Source: Torymus aiolomorphi (Eukaryota > Arthropoda > Insecta > Hymenoptera > Torymidae). From it: a stretch of DNA of 64,000 bases. Where the stretch lies: NCBI GenBank assembly GCA_036365515.1, contig CM070873.1:263700075-263764074 (forward strand). The letters are read 5' to 3'. This document shows, one piece after another, positions 38,501 to 52,081 of this stretch (positions are counted from its first letter, which is position 1; each line of letters starts with the position of its first letter). The position numbers and the translations under genes were made by a program. The notes beneath the pieces were generated by a model. That model was not told where the DNA came from. It saw only the letters and a program-made list of their open reading frames with translations, and did not search any database.

Positions 38501-40254
38501 ACATCCGACTTTTCCAATGTCCCTCTAAATCATTTAATTGCTTTGTGTAGATGTCTGTTAATTCTTTACGAATTTCATATTCTCGTTGTAACCATGTAGT
38601 TTTCAATTTGTTCACCTCAGTTAATAACCCTTTATTTTTTTTAACCAACTCATCAATCTCTTCTTCACGTGATGTTTTTGAGTTTGAAAATAAACGAGGT
38701 TCTTGAATTTTAGGCGTTAAAATTGGAGTATGACAATCTAATCTTTTATCTTCTTTTGAAACTTCCAATGTGAGTTTCATCGCTGTTGATGCAAAGTTTA
38801 AAACATTTTGCGTTTCCGCAAGTAGATCTATAGCGGGATTTATGTTGATAAAAAGGATAATGTTTTCTTTATTAAAAATCGAGCGCTGAAAAAGTCTCGT
38901 TAATTTCGAATCTCGAAATGGACCAATACTTTGTCTTAAATTTCCGTCAGCCATAACCTTAAGACATCTTCCCAAAGCCAAAAGACTCGTGTTGATACTT
39001 CTTGATTCTTTAAATTGCTTATCGTTACTCGTGAACTTTTGAATTCGTCCAGTACCCGCAAGATCATAAAATGTAAGTGTAGTCACCTAGAAATTTTTTA
39101 ATTTGGTAAAAAAAAAGGAACAGTAATATTTAGATTTTAGATATTAAAATTAACTTCATTATATATATATCAATTTTTAAATAGAAAAATATAAAAATAT
39201 TTTTCTAAATTAGAGTTATTGCTAACTTGTAATTATTTAAAGCAATTACCTTAACATCGTATGGTGTAGAATCATTTTCGTATTTAAGTAGTTTTATTGT
39301 AAAAATCGAGTGAGACCTTGAACTTTTATAATTGTCTAACGATGTTTTGCTGAGTCTTGTTTTACCAGCATTTAAAATTTCATATGCCTCTAAGCCAGTA
39401 GTAGCACAAACTGTTCGCATTCCCTGAATATATGGAGCTCCATGTTTATCGGTAGCTAATTTCAATTGTAAATTTTTTCCTTCTTCATCAACTTCCAGTA
39501 AATCATAAATTACATCATTGTATATTTCCACAAAAGATATCCAGACGGAATACATAGAATTCTTGGCGATATCTTCATTTCTGTCGATTTTTGAATTTTC
39601 AATTAATTTATAAGTTTCTTCCAAGATAGATTTATCTAATGATCTACAAGACAGTAACTTTTGTTTTGTATCAATTTCTAAACTTCTATCACGTTCATCT
39701 AAGCTAATAACACTAGAATACCGTTTAGGTTTATACCAAGGAGCTAAGGTGCAGTTGAGAGAAGAATAAATTAATTCAATACTTCTTGGAATTATTCCAG
39801 GTTGAGAATCGGTTCCAAGCAATGTGTAAGTTTTTCCCGCATTAGTTGTTCCATAGGTTATAATAGTTGAACTTTGATCATTTAAAAAGTCAATAATTGT
39901 TGGTTTGATTGCTTCGTTAAAAAACTGTAACTGATTTGTTTGTACATCAAATATTTTTGTAAAAGTGAATTTTTTTCTGGGTACATTATCGTTTGATTTT
40001 GTAAATACAGAACGTCTTGCAGCATCATTTGAATTAAAGTGCTTCACAAAAATCGTAGAATCTTCTATTGTGTAAATACTATTATGATTTTCATTCGGAA
40101 CAGGTGAAGAATTTGGCTTTATTCTCAACAAAACTTGGACTTTGGTGGTTGGAATTAACAATGATTCGGTAGACAAATGCGTTTCCTCGGTATCAGAGTT
40201 TTCTTTATCTTCATTTTCACTTAGCATTTTAAATTTTGAAAATAAGTAATTCAT
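35558..40254 (-). CDS. Kinesin-6 family motor protein (KIF20/MKLP2-like), five exons
   Basis: Mitotic-type plus-end kinesin motor, expected on the central spindle. Exons read on the minus strand are 40254-39250, 39086-37044, 36971-36199, 36138-35835 and 35734-35558. All introns are GT..AG (163, 72, 60 and 100 bp) and the phases join into 1433 codons. An in-frame TAA lies 9 nt before the first ATG. The motor spans residues ~36-443: P-loop GTTNAGKT at 135-142, switch I SSRSH at 311-315, switch II DLAGTGR at 343-349, then NTSLLALG at ~367. About 80 extra residues between P-loop and switch I match the loop-6 insertion typical of kinesin-6. T-P sites at 455 and 459 follow the motor. The remaining ~950 residues are mostly charged coiled coil, closer to KIF20B than to the shorter KIF20A. 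The fifth exon (58 codons) is too short to stand out alone. Family assignment is firm; orthology to KIF20A, KIF20B or subito is not settled. Confidence 0.9.
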
Positions 40255-40560
40255 GAAACTTTATGTTAATCAGAAATTGAACTGAAAAGATGATTTATAA
40301 AACAGTACATAACCGCGATATCAACAAACAAGATGTGACAAGAACATTCAATTTAACAGAATGCGAAAATCAGTATAAGCGAATTTAGTAAAAATATTTA
40401 TTAACAGTAATGAAACATCGCACCGAATTTCGGATGGTTTTTAAGTTTAAAAAGTGCCGCGATGAAAAAAACTTTTGAACTACTTAAAGGTTAACCATAG
40501 TATACATATCGTGTTTGTTTTTGATTTTTATTGCAAACTTCATTGTTTTGCACTTACATG
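40255..40560 (-). promoter_or_regulatory. Presumed 5' flank of the kinesin gene
   Basis: AT-rich segment upstream of the kinesin start. A TATAAA-like string lies at about 40294-40303 on the minus strand, some 40 nt before the ATG, and a TTTTCAG string just downstream of it could be a 5'-UTR splice acceptor. Neither can be confirmed from sequence alone. Confidence 0.25.
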
Positions 40561-41117
40561 GTTTCATTCATGTCATACTCTAAAAGATAATTGTTTGTAA
40601 AGCATTTTTTGTATTTAATAAAAGACAAAAATATATGTGTTAACCTCAAATTTATATAATAATAAATAAAATTCGAAAACCTATTCACGGTACTATTTTT
40701 ATTAATAAAATAAAAAATACATAATATTTAAAAAAAGTGAAGCCATTCGAGTGTGGCTTTATTGAGCCATAGAGTAACAAAAATTGCGTAAATACAAGAT
40801 AAAACAGAAATGCAAGAGGTCACCCTAGGGGAAATAACTGTTCAAGGCAAGTGACATACAGGTGGAGCAGTAGTGTATACGGGGATGGGGGCGGGTGGCA
40901 CGCTCGAAATATCTTCAAAGCAGAAATGCGGCAATTTATATGCGTGTCGCCTGGCCCATTAAACGAAGCCAATCAAAGCCGAAGCTAATAGCCCCGCACC
41001 GCCGCCGCCGTCGAGCATCCGCCTGCGGAGTAGGTGGGTAGGAGGAAAAGGAGATGGAGAGAGAGAGAGAGAGGGAGAAAGCGGGAGAAAGAGCGAGCGA
41101 GAGAGTGCAAGTGTGCA

Positions 41118-41154
<37 letters not shown>

Positions 41155-42611
41155 GAAGACGCGTTGGACGGTCGGCGTTCGTTCAGTATCATAACATCAC
41201 AATCTATCGAGGGCACAGGCAGGGCCACTGTTCCGCCGGACTTTGTGCTTGCGCGAACACAGCGCGCGCGAATTTTTCTCTCCGTGTCTTTCATCACGAG
41301 CCGCCGACAATCCGCTCCTTGTATCGACACACCGGCTCTCTTTGCCCCACCCAGCACGCGCGCGGCAAGTCGATCGCGAGCGCGCGCCTTTCGTCTTGCC
41401 GGTCGTATTATCGACGCACCGCGATCATCGCCGCGCTCAGCCCAAAAGATTACCGCCGAGACGCTCGACTTGCGCATGCGCGTGCGATGATGCCGCTCTG
41501 ACGGCGTGTACTATACGGTGTATGTGCCGATCGTGAAATTCGCCGACTTTGCGTGAAAGAAACAGAGAGGTATGGGAGAGCAGAGCATCAAGCCGCATGT
41601 CAAAGGAAAATTTAAGTGTCTTTGTTTGCGGGCGCGCGATGCGCCGCGCGGAACTTTGCGGGCGAGCATTAGCCTGAGTAAATTGAAGTCATAATGATTA
41701 ATGGGATTTTGATTGCCGGGCTTATATCAGAGATTCTCTCGAGGATAGGAGAGTCTACTCACGTAAAAAAGTCAGAAAAATACGGCGAGTCGTTAAGTAT
41801 TTACGTTGTAATAGACACATCACTTTTGATCTACGGCGGGCCGCGTATAACTCAACTTATAGACCATAAAAAGCTCGAAGGCACACTGGCAGCGTAAGGA
41901 AGAGAACAAGGGAGAGAAGTTTCTTCGGCGAACTCGCGCAGAGAGAGAAAGAGAGAAAGAGCGCACACGCGCGCGAAAGCCGAAGATGGTCGTAAGACGT
42001 TAGCGGTATGAAAAATAACAGCCGAGGCTCGCTCGCGCTCCTGCTATCGGGCGTTAATGTTTCCGCAGGATTGATGCCTTGCTTTTATGGGTTATTTATT
42101 TAATACTGACAAATTCACCTGGCAATTTCTTCTCCTTTAGTGTATTCTCGCATTTTTTTACCTTTGACTTTGCTTTTGTTTGGTATAGTCTGCTTTATTT
42201 CGCTACGCCAGACGAAACAAAAGAAAGCTTCATACAATCGATCTTTCGCCGTAAAATTTTGCTTTATGGCGATACTTTCAATTTTTATAGCTCTTTTATC
42301 TCAATGTGTATCGAACTCAAAATAATACTCATAGCAAATTGTTTATTTTCTATTTTATATCATTTATTTCAACTTTTTAGCCAAATTGATTTTACTTATA
42401 ACAGTTTCCAAAATTCAATATTCACTGCCTTAATTGGTACTGCCGCATGTATCGAAAATAATTATAATGTGAGGTGCACTATCTTATTGATTAGTTTTGC
42501 ATAAGTATATAGCCATATTGACGGAACTGGAACTGCAATGCCAACGAACACGCATAGATATTGTAATAATTAATATTGTTATTTATAAGTTAATAATATT
42601 AGCTGAACAAC
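40561..42611. other. Intergenic block upstream of the kinesin
   Basis: AT-rich to 40.75 kb, then CpG-rich with GA tracts to 42.05 kb, then AT-rich. The 141-codon plus frame at 42079-42504 is hydrophobic because the DNA is T-rich. No supported gene. Confidence 0.5.
41121..41152. repeat. (GA)n microsatellite
   Basis: About 15 GA units, preceded by shorter GA tracts from 41056. Confidence 0.94.
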
Positions 42612-42803
42612 TAAATTAAATAATTTGAGTAATGAATAATTGGCTTTGACGGTCCTGCTGTCCAAAGGAAGGGTAAGTCAAGGATGACGAAATGACAACC
42701 CTGCTGTCCTTTGGACAGCAGGACCGTCAAAGCCAATTATTCATTACTCAAGTAATATGCAGCTGTCGTTAGAATCTTAACTACTATTAAATTAAATAAT
42801 TTG
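42612..42803. mobile_element. Small palindromic insertion with 16-bp direct repeats
   Basis: A perfect 45-bp inverted repeat (42625-42669 and 42707-42751) encloses a 37-bp spacer. The string TAAATTAAATAATTTG occurs at 42612-42627 and again at 42788-42803, either a long target duplication or an older direct repeat. No coding capacity. Element class unknown. Confidence 0.55.
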
Positions 42804-45800
42804 TAAAATATTAGCAGAAGATCTAAAGTGGAAATGATAAATATACAGGAAAACATTAAATATGACGGATGCAGGTATAAAAGTCGTTTACACAAACGTG
42901 TTTGATCTAATAGTAATTTTACTCGGTATTGATATGAAAGCGGAAATGATAAAACGAGTAATAATAGCACTTCCAATGATCTCAGAAAAATGATGAATCA
43001 TCATAAATATGATTTAAATATATGGGAGTGCTTTTTTTAAATCAGATGGTTTCAAACACTGCACTACTCCGAAATTTATATCATTACAAATTGATCAAAA
43101 TCTCCTTCATTTTTGTTTCGATGAAAGAGCCTGTATTCCGAAAAAGTAACGTAAAGAAGAAAAATGTTGAGAAAGGACTGGAAGCGGCATGTAGCAAAAA
43201 CTGTTACGGTATATTATTATAGTTGGAATCAATTAAGCAGACAAGTCTGAACAAGCTGATTCTGATGTATGCAGATGAATATCTGGCCAATGCACTGGTA
43301 GTATCGTTATTTATGCCTGATGAATGAGAAGATAATTTACAAGCTCGAATATGCAATAAACGGAAGTAGCGTATTATCATTAAGATCGCCAGATTGTATT
43401 CGAGTCTCATGTATCGTTAGTAAAAATTCAATTAAAAATATCGACGGTAGCGCATTACTACTCACTTGCTGAATAATGTTTACAAGATGCGAACAATTTT
43501 AATAAGGTACATTTTCAATGCATTGCTTTTCTGTGAAATCAGATCATCTCTTGAGCATACTGTAATCATCACAAAATATTGCATTCATATATTTACTTAT
43601 TGCTTATTAAATAACTAATAACTATAGCAAGAAATTTAACGCTACATATTCATGAACTAGGATATTAAGGCAATGAAATAGTTTTGGATTCACTGCAACC
43701 AATATATAAGTTGAGTCTCACACGTAATGCTAAAATTTATATGTTTACTCTACTCCTAAAAATCTCATAAATAAAGTTCCTTTGACATCGATCCAGTTAT
43801 GAGATGAAACGACGAAAATGTACTGAAATAGCTATACAACAAAAAATTTCCAAAAAACAACGTTGATTTAATAGTTTATTAACGGATTTTTATATCAAAA
43901 TTAAAGTATAAAAAAAGTCTGAAATATATGAAAATTCCTTAAATTAAAAACATTATATTTATTTTTCAATATATGCTGTTACTACCAATATTATAGTAGA
44001 TAAAGAATTATTAGGCGAATTCATGTGTAGCGGCGAGACGACGAGGATGAGACCGAGGAGAGACGCAAAAGAGAGAAAACGCCGGCGTGGAGTATCGGAG
44101 CCGAGACATTATAGAGCCGTCGCGAGAGCTGATCAAAGACGATGGAGCTTTGAGGAGGAAAATTGGTAAAGAGGGACTCGCAACGAGCTGTGAAATACTT
44201 TAGGAGAGGAAATCTTTGCCAGCCTTCGCATCACGAGCTGGCGCAGGAGAGACGGGCATCAAAACTAATACGCCGTTATATCGGGAATTAGAGGTGTTAG
44301 CGAATTACGGCTCAGTTTGCGCCGGGAAAACTTCCCCCCCAAAGTCTACCAATCGATTTTCCCGCCTCTCGAATATACATCCGCTTTCCAATCCGTAAAC
44401 ATTGCAAAAGCGTCAAGTAACGCAACTATGAGCTTAAAAATTTTATTTTTTTATAATAATACATTCTATAAATTTCACAGTTTAACAAACTTGTAAGCTG
44501 TTTTGTATTATATTCGTAAAAGTTGATAAACTTTTGCAGTTTTTTGAATTATCCGAACAAAACATTAGAAAATCAACAAAGTTCACAAAACGGACAAAAC
44601 CTGTCATCTAAATGAAAAATGAAATGATAATATCGTCATGTATGAGACTAAATAATGTATGTTTATCACGCTAATAAATTTATTAAATTCGCGCAAGCAA
44701 ATCCTACGAAATCCACGAAAGGCCATAAATATAGGTAGGTATTGAAAGAAAGTAATATCTCGGAGAGGGACATCGTAAAGTCCAATATTCCGATAAAGGC
44801 AGGCCTGGCCATCAGCTAGTTCAATCACGTATGCGCAGCGAGCGACGAGGGGGACACCGTATTGGCTAGAGGTGAGAGAAAGAGAGAAAGAGAGAGAAAA
44901 AGCAAAATCGAAAGACGAGAGGCGTCGACGCGCTGTTGGTCCGGCCACAAATCATCGAGGAGCGTTCGGCGAACGGCAATCAGTGTTCATTAGTCGCGCG
45001 AGACGCGAGCCAGGGCTACTGTGCGCGCGGAGACTCGGGGGCTTCCTGCGCGCGCGCACGGCCCGTAGGGATCTTTTCAATAACTCTTGGTCGTCCGGTA
45101 ATTGCCGGCCAGCGCGCGATATCTCTCCTCTCCTGCTCCACCAGGCGCTGCCGTCGTCGGCGTCGTCGCTTCTCCTTCATCCCGGCGCTTTTCGTGCCGG
45201 AGCAATGTCGTATATAACAATATCCTCGCCGACGAGGCTCTCGCTGCCCTATTCCTCTATAGATGGAGAAACATTAAGTGTCTCCGGGAGCTTGCGCGCG
45301 GGGAAAATCGCGGTGGAGGCACAGGAGTGTTACTGCAAGAATATGACCTTCTCCTGGCCGCACTGGCTCGTTTGATATCTGAACCGCATTGGCTCTGTTC
45401 TCCTTTTATTGCCCGTGATATACTTCTTTTCTTGGCATTATGAGTTTTGTGCATTTGTGAAAAAAAAAACGAGAATACTTAGTCTATTGCAACCCGCCAG
45501 AAATAATTTATATGCTTAGAATTTATTCATCTTGTTTATGATCAACTGAAATTCAACTATAGGTTTGTATGTGAAAATTTGTTTGTATCTTTAATACATT
45601 TCAATTTATATATATAATAATCCAGAGAAAAAGATTTATGTAAATAAAGTGCATATTATACAGTCCCATTGATAAATAGATTTCTCGAAAGGTATAATAT
45701 ATTATTAAAAAGAAACTATTTTCATAGTAGCTCCATTCTACTAAAGAAAAACTAATTTCGGAAAAACAAACAAATTCGGAAAATCGAATGAGAGTCACTG

Positions 45801-46189
45801 GTAGAAAAGCGGGTGTATATGTAACCGAGAGAGCGAGAACGCGGGGGCGAGAAAGAGATGGAGAGCGAGATAGAGGGCGTGGATTGCGCAAGGGGCACAG
45901 GGACGCACATTGGGTCATAAACGTTTATATTGCGCGCAGTGCGCCAGTAATGCCGATATTGGCAAGTTATTGGCCCCTTCCCCCTTACTTGCCAGCGCAC
46001 ACCCGCAAGATCGTCGCGCGCGTCTCTCTCTTACCCTGCCTGACGTTCTCTCTCGCTCTCTAATCCGTGAAAGTATCACCCCCGATATCTAGCTACACGC
46101 GGCTCGTACTCGCAAGCTCGAGCTATACGGCCCGTCCTCCCGCAGAAACTTAATTGGAAATATCGGTGACCGCGCTGCTATTGCGCCCT

Positions 46190-46190
<1 letters not shown>

Positions 46191-46232
<42 letters not shown>
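46191..46232. repeat. (CT)n microsatellite
   Basis: About 20 CT units followed by a short CA run. Confidence 0.95.
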
Positions 46233-46240
<8 letters not shown>

Positions 46241-49200
46241 CTCACTCCCGCCTGGCCAAATCTCCACCGCATAAATGCACCGGCGACGCGATTATCCCGA
46301 AACTCTGACGCTCTTTTTCCAATGAAAAACCCGAAACAGACCGACCTGACGCGTTTCATTCTTTCGCTGTGATAAGGATTTAGGTTGCATTTCTTTCAAC
46401 TAATAAGCTTCCACGCCAAATAAAGTTACCAATTGATTTCCTTGACAAAAAATATCTACCTTGTATTTTTCGGAACTTTTTCTAAAAAGAATATTGCATT
46501 TATATCTTAAGATCAAATCTTAAATAATATATATTCTACCTTAAAAATTGTGCATAGGTTAAAAAAATAAATAAAGTAGTGGAACTCGAAAAAGAAAGAA
46601 GAATAAATTCGATTTTTTGATATTTCGGCAAAATTTTCGCAACTCTCCTTTCCGTAAATTAACGCTTGGACTGAATTCGTGCTGTCGTTATAAAAAGAGC
46701 TTGTATATATAAGATCCATAACTCGGAGTTCTCTCTCTCGGTCTCTCATCCCGTGTAATCGAATCATCGATACTTACCGGGGCTCCCGCGCCGTATAAAA
46801 GTTTGTTGAGAATTTTTCAGCAATAACCTCGTAAAGGTGTAATCCCGAAGTTTGAAAAGCGCGCAAAGTGGCTTTTTCACGCGTGTGCCACTCGCGCGAC
46901 GACGAACCATAGTTATGACTAGCTCGCTGCTGGTGCTGCCGGTGCTACCGACGCCGTGTGAGACCCAATCAACTGATATCGCGCTCTTAAGCCTCCCCCA
47001 AGAGCCGCAACTCCTGATACGACGGTAGTTCGAAGGTGGTTAGGTGGTCTGATCACGAGTTAGTGGTTCGATGTGATGGCGGCGGCAGCAGCGTGTATAT
47101 ATATATATATAGTCTCGTGCCGTGCGAGGCGTCGAAACGAAAGGAGCCGGAGGACGAAGAAGACGACGTCAGGAGAGAGCAAGAGCGAGGCGAAAGCAGC
47201 CAAGCCGACTTTATGTCGGGACGTAAGCCGGTTATAGGCGCTGCCAATGTTATTTGATGGCCAAATGCACTCCGCCGCGGAACGAAACAACCCACGCGGA
47301 ACCATCCAGCTCTCCCACCCCTACTACACTTTTTCTTGCGCGCGTTCTCTCTCTTTCTCTCACTCGCCCTCCCCGATCACTATCACTCGGCGCGCCGAGC
47401 TTTTCCTTTGACCTTCGAGCTTCGCGGCGGCTGTTGTTCTATACAAGATTTCGCAAGATTCTTTCCGTTCGGTGCACTTGTGTATAAATCAAAAAGATTC
47501 CGCACGCACAATACACCAAGGAAGAGAGAGAGAGAGAGAGAGCTGTTTCTATAGCGAGCTTCATTAGAATAATTGAGCTTTGTGCTTTGAATCCATTAAC
47601 GGCGTGTGTTTATGCGAGAGAAGGCGAAAGATTGCGAAACATAATAAGCAAAGGGTTAAGAGTCGCGTGCAAAGGGCAAAAAGAAACGGGGTAGAGAGAG
47701 AAAGCGGCGCACAAAAATCAAAGCACTTCGTTGCTAAACGTAGCAGGAAAATCGTCGTTCAATTTCGCCCTGCTGCATTTTCTCTCTCTCTCTCTCCTCG
47801 GGGGCCTCTCCTTCTCTCACTGAAAAATGCTCTCGCTCTTGCGGTATATCGACGCCGTGTGCGAGCCGGTTTCTTTTTGATCTCGCTAAAGAATTCATTA
47901 AGTTCCGCGGGGGCGGCGGCGGCGGTGGTTAGGTATTAATACGGGGCGGAGAAAATACCGAGCGCGTTTTACGCTCCGCTTGCGCCTTGAGTTGCCTCGC
48001 TCGCGCACGCGGATGATACTTTTGGCTCGGCAGCCGCGGCGCTTTTTCCCCTCTCGCTTATTCCCTCCCCCACTTGCAAGCTCTCTTGCTGTATACCCCC
48101 GCAGCGCGCCGGCGCGCGCACTTGGGATCCCGATAATTTTCTTAAACGTCAAAGTTCAACAGGAAAACGCGCCGTAATCTCATCGCCAGCCGAAAAGTTA
48201 ATCTTTCCCTTTCTTCCGGTATACAACTTTTACACGTATATAAATCACGAGAGAGATGCCTGAAAAGTAGACGTTATAAATCGGGATTATTTATGTTTAC
48301 GCGCTACGTGCTTTAAACTTTTACGTATTAATTCTCAAATCGTGGGTTATCTATCGGAAAACATTGATTCTGCAGCGCCATGCAGAGTAAATATTCTCCG
48401 ATGTACATCGACACGGCAGTTGGCCGATGGTTGTTGCCCGGAGTAGTGCAATGTCTGCAGGCTCTGGGCTCGAAAGGAAGTTAAGCTCGGTATTGTGTCG
48501 TTGGCGAATTTGGAAAGGGTCTCTCTGCGTGTAGCGCCGTCTTCGGGAGGTTCTTGCTCTCTCAGGTACGGAATGAGAACTGTTCACGACTGCATGTCTT
48601 AGGGTGATTGGGAGTTATGACTCCTAAACCGTGCTCTAGGGCGTCGGAAGGACTTGACACAGGTCAGATACCGCCTCGTAAAACGTTATGAGAATTAATG
48701 TCATCCAGGCCGCTTGCCTCCCCCGGCCCCGCGCGCTGTCTTTTCCTTCCTTCCTGTATCGCGGAGTAGACCGCGAGACGGCGGCGGTGCCAGCCAGAGG
48801 AGGAGCAGCGCACGACCGAAGACGCCGCAGAGAGACCAACCTCCGTCCATCCCTACGGCCAATTTCCCCGTTATACGGCGACCACAACTTTCTCGGCTAA
48901 TGGAAAAGTCGATACCCGATTGCCGGACGGACGAGCTCGCGCACTGCTTCTGCTGCGCACCCGCAGCTACTTGTCTTACTCTGCTTCGACGACGACGCGA
49001 ATTATTTCATTACGTGCGACCCTTTTAACTGGCCTTTGATTTTTTATAATGCTTCTTACTCTGGGTTAACGTAATTGAATGGACTGCTGCATTGTTTAAA
49101 TTAAAACCATACGACCATTTTCCTATGAATGGCGTTCAAAACAATATATATATGAAAATAAAATCATATATTTAATAGATTGAAATGAATTTTTTTCATC

Positions 49201-51730
49201 CACAGAAGTGAAAAAATTTATAACGAAAAAGTATAAGTACAAGGCAGCGATAGCTGTAGGACAAGTAGTTCTGCGTAAGAGTTAGCAGAGCCTCTGCGAA
49301 GCAGCAGTAAATACGCACATCGACGATCACTAGATGAGTGGCCTCTTCCGGTCGCCCACTGCTGGCTCTTCTCTCTCTCGCTTGCTCGCTTACAAGCGAT
49401 AACTGCGAACGCGCGTTAAACGAGCGCGTTGCGCCCGTCAGCTTAGACGATGATTTAGTGGATGCATTGATTGGGCTGATCAGGGGCCATCTCATCTCGT
49501 TTAAAGCCTTCCATCATCGGTGGCACTATTTATAGACTCTGCGCGCGAGGATGATCGAATCAATTCCGAGCGTACACGTATGTTATGTGTGTGTGTGCGA
49601 TGCCGCGCTGGCTGCCTCGGCCCCGTTCATCCAAGTCGAATGCCTCTTGCTCGCTCCCTCGTCATTCTCCGTCTTATTTCGCGATATCGCGCATCAGTCG
49701 CTCGCGCGCGTAAGGCACTCGGTGTGCGATGTTGTCGGTGGGCGATTGCCACGATTGAAAGATTGCGCGGAATGCTTCGGCCTGTTACGGCCAACTGCCG
49801 CGTATACTCTCGATAAATGGACGCGAAAGAGATGCGTGGGTTTCAGATTCTTCATGTATATTCCGCGCTACTTCTCCATTTCGTCTCATTCAGCGACTTT
49901 ATTTTTGGATTGCGTATCATAATGCCACTACGGTCTTCTATACTATACTCGGAGTATAGGCGTATTCTCCTCGACGACCTTAATTAGTACCTATATAATT
50001 TATATATTCTTCAACGGCTATAGATAATATTTAAGAAACAGATATATATCGTATTTTTCAAAAGTATTTTCTTCTTCATAAATTTAATGCGTTTGATTTA
50101 AAATCCAATATTATTTGAAATATCATTAAAATATTTAACATGTATAAAAATTAACATTCGCGATTGAAATAAAATTATTTATGATTGGAATATAACCATG
50201 TTAGCGTATAGTCAATCCCATGAATATAGCAACATAGTTGATAGAGAAGTGATAAAAGTCAAAGCAATCAAGGGCGTGTGTAACAAGCGACAAGATTTAA
50301 TTAGCATAAAAAGAGTCTATATCGGCGTAGAGAGCCCCGGTGTTATCAGGCAAGGCAATATTTTCCATCAAACAGGGCCGCAACTTGGCTCCCCGTACCT
50401 TCGCTTTCTCTCACCCTTCATAGACGCTGCCGGGAAGGAGAGAAAGAACGAGGACGGCGACGCCGCCTCAATATTTTCAAATTACCGCCCCGATGATTTT
50501 CCACCAAACAAAGCGTTCTTCACCCCGGTCATATTTCAATCAATACGCACATAACACTCTTCTCGCTCCTTTTTTTCCTCTTTGCCTGCGTGCGTGCGTG
50601 ATCTCTCTCTCGGTGTGCCCCCTTTTTCTCTGCTTTCCTCTCGTCTCTTTCGAGGCTCGCCGACGCCACAAAAAAGTCTCTTCTCCGAGCACGCGCCCGC
50701 GTATCATTTGTGATGTGGGCTTTGCCGCCTCGATTAAAATTAATATTAGAACCCGTGTTTCTTCACACAGAAAATATTCGACGTACACCCCCATCCGTCT
50801 GTCCCTTTGTATCGGCCGATCGATTCGCTTTTTTCGCACAGCCTCTGTGTGGAGATACAGCGGTGAACTATACAGCGGTGAACTTATTGCGCAACAGAAT
50901 ATCCCGAGGCTTTTCTTTCATCAACGCAAAAAGATGTATTTTTTTTAATATATATATATATATATAACTTTTACGAAAAAATTATATCTATTGTTTATTT
51001 GTTATATCTATTGTATTTATTTTAAGCAGACTCATAAATATAAAAATTTGAATTTATAATTAAGAAAGGCGTGTGTAGCCGAAAGTACCGAAATTGACAA
51101 AGTTTTTATTGGACCGACGCCTCACTCAGCTCCTTCTTCTCCACTGTTCTTCCTTGGGGATTTTTCGGGCGGAATTATAGAACGAGGGGTAGATTCAAAC
51201 GATGGCGAGAATTAACGTCTCTTGTGGCATAAAAAATCTGTGTAATCAATTATCGAACCTTTTTTACCCCATACTTCACGGCCAATGAGTCTTCGAACCC
51301 CTGGAGATTGTCTTATACTCATCTCACTTCCGCCCTTTATTTTCTTCCCGCTGTTACCATCTTAACTCTGTGTACTTTCAATTCTGTTTTGCTCATCAGA
51401 TATTTATAAACTTCAATTGCGCGTGAAAGTTTAAAAAGAGAGAACTCGGAATATCTTTTCGAATACAAAGAGCTATCAACAGACTGAAAAAGCAAAAAAA
51501 TGCATCCCCTCCCACAGCAATTAACAAATCTAACACGCAAGAATCACACGTCCCCGAGTGCTAACCACTGCAGGGCACTGAAGTGCAATGCCGGCAGGCT
51601 CTCGTCGAATGGGAAAAAGTGCGCGTTAAACACTGGCCAATGATTATACAACGCGGCGCACAAGCTCGAGAAGATCCGGACGGGCGAGGGCGGGGGTCGA
51701 GCCGGGCGGCTAGAGAAAGGGTTGGGAAGC

Positions 51731-51731
<1 letters not shown>

Positions 51732-51778
<47 letters not shown>
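51732..51778. repeat. (GA)n microsatellite
   Basis: About 23 GA units. Confidence 0.95.
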
Positions 51779-51779
<1 letters not shown>

Positions 51780-52081
51780 CGACGCCGGGGCCAGTGTTCC
51801 CTTTGGCGCGTCCATTGATATGGTATTAATCCGAGCGAGCAAAAGTCAAAGGATCCCGCCGTAACGACTTGCGCCTCTGCACACCTATATAAATATACAT
51901 ATAATACGTGTATGCGGGAGAGCGTATACTGTGATGGAGCAGAGGGAGGTATGCGTTTCGTTTAACTGTAAGCGCGGGCGCGTTCCATTATTTTTTTAAA
52001 AGCCCTCGACAAAGTCCTTGTCCCTTTTTACGTATACGTGATAAAAATATTACTTGCGATTAACTTCTCTTTTTGTAATAC

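Larger units (their letters stand above)
42804..52081. other. Gene-free block, AT-rich then CpG-rich
   Basis: AT-rich to 44.0 kb, then alternating CpG-rich patches (44.0-44.4, 44.8-45.4, 45.8-46.3, 46.8-48.2, 48.6-49.0, 49.3-49.9, 50.3-50.9 and 51.5-51.9 kb) and AT-rich gaps. No frame with domain-like features and no element ends were found. Confidence 0.5.

Noticed and set aside
42079..42504. 141-codon hydrophobic plus-strand frame
   Set aside because: Phe, Ile and Leu content follows from T-rich DNA. No membrane-protein family pattern or splice context is seen.
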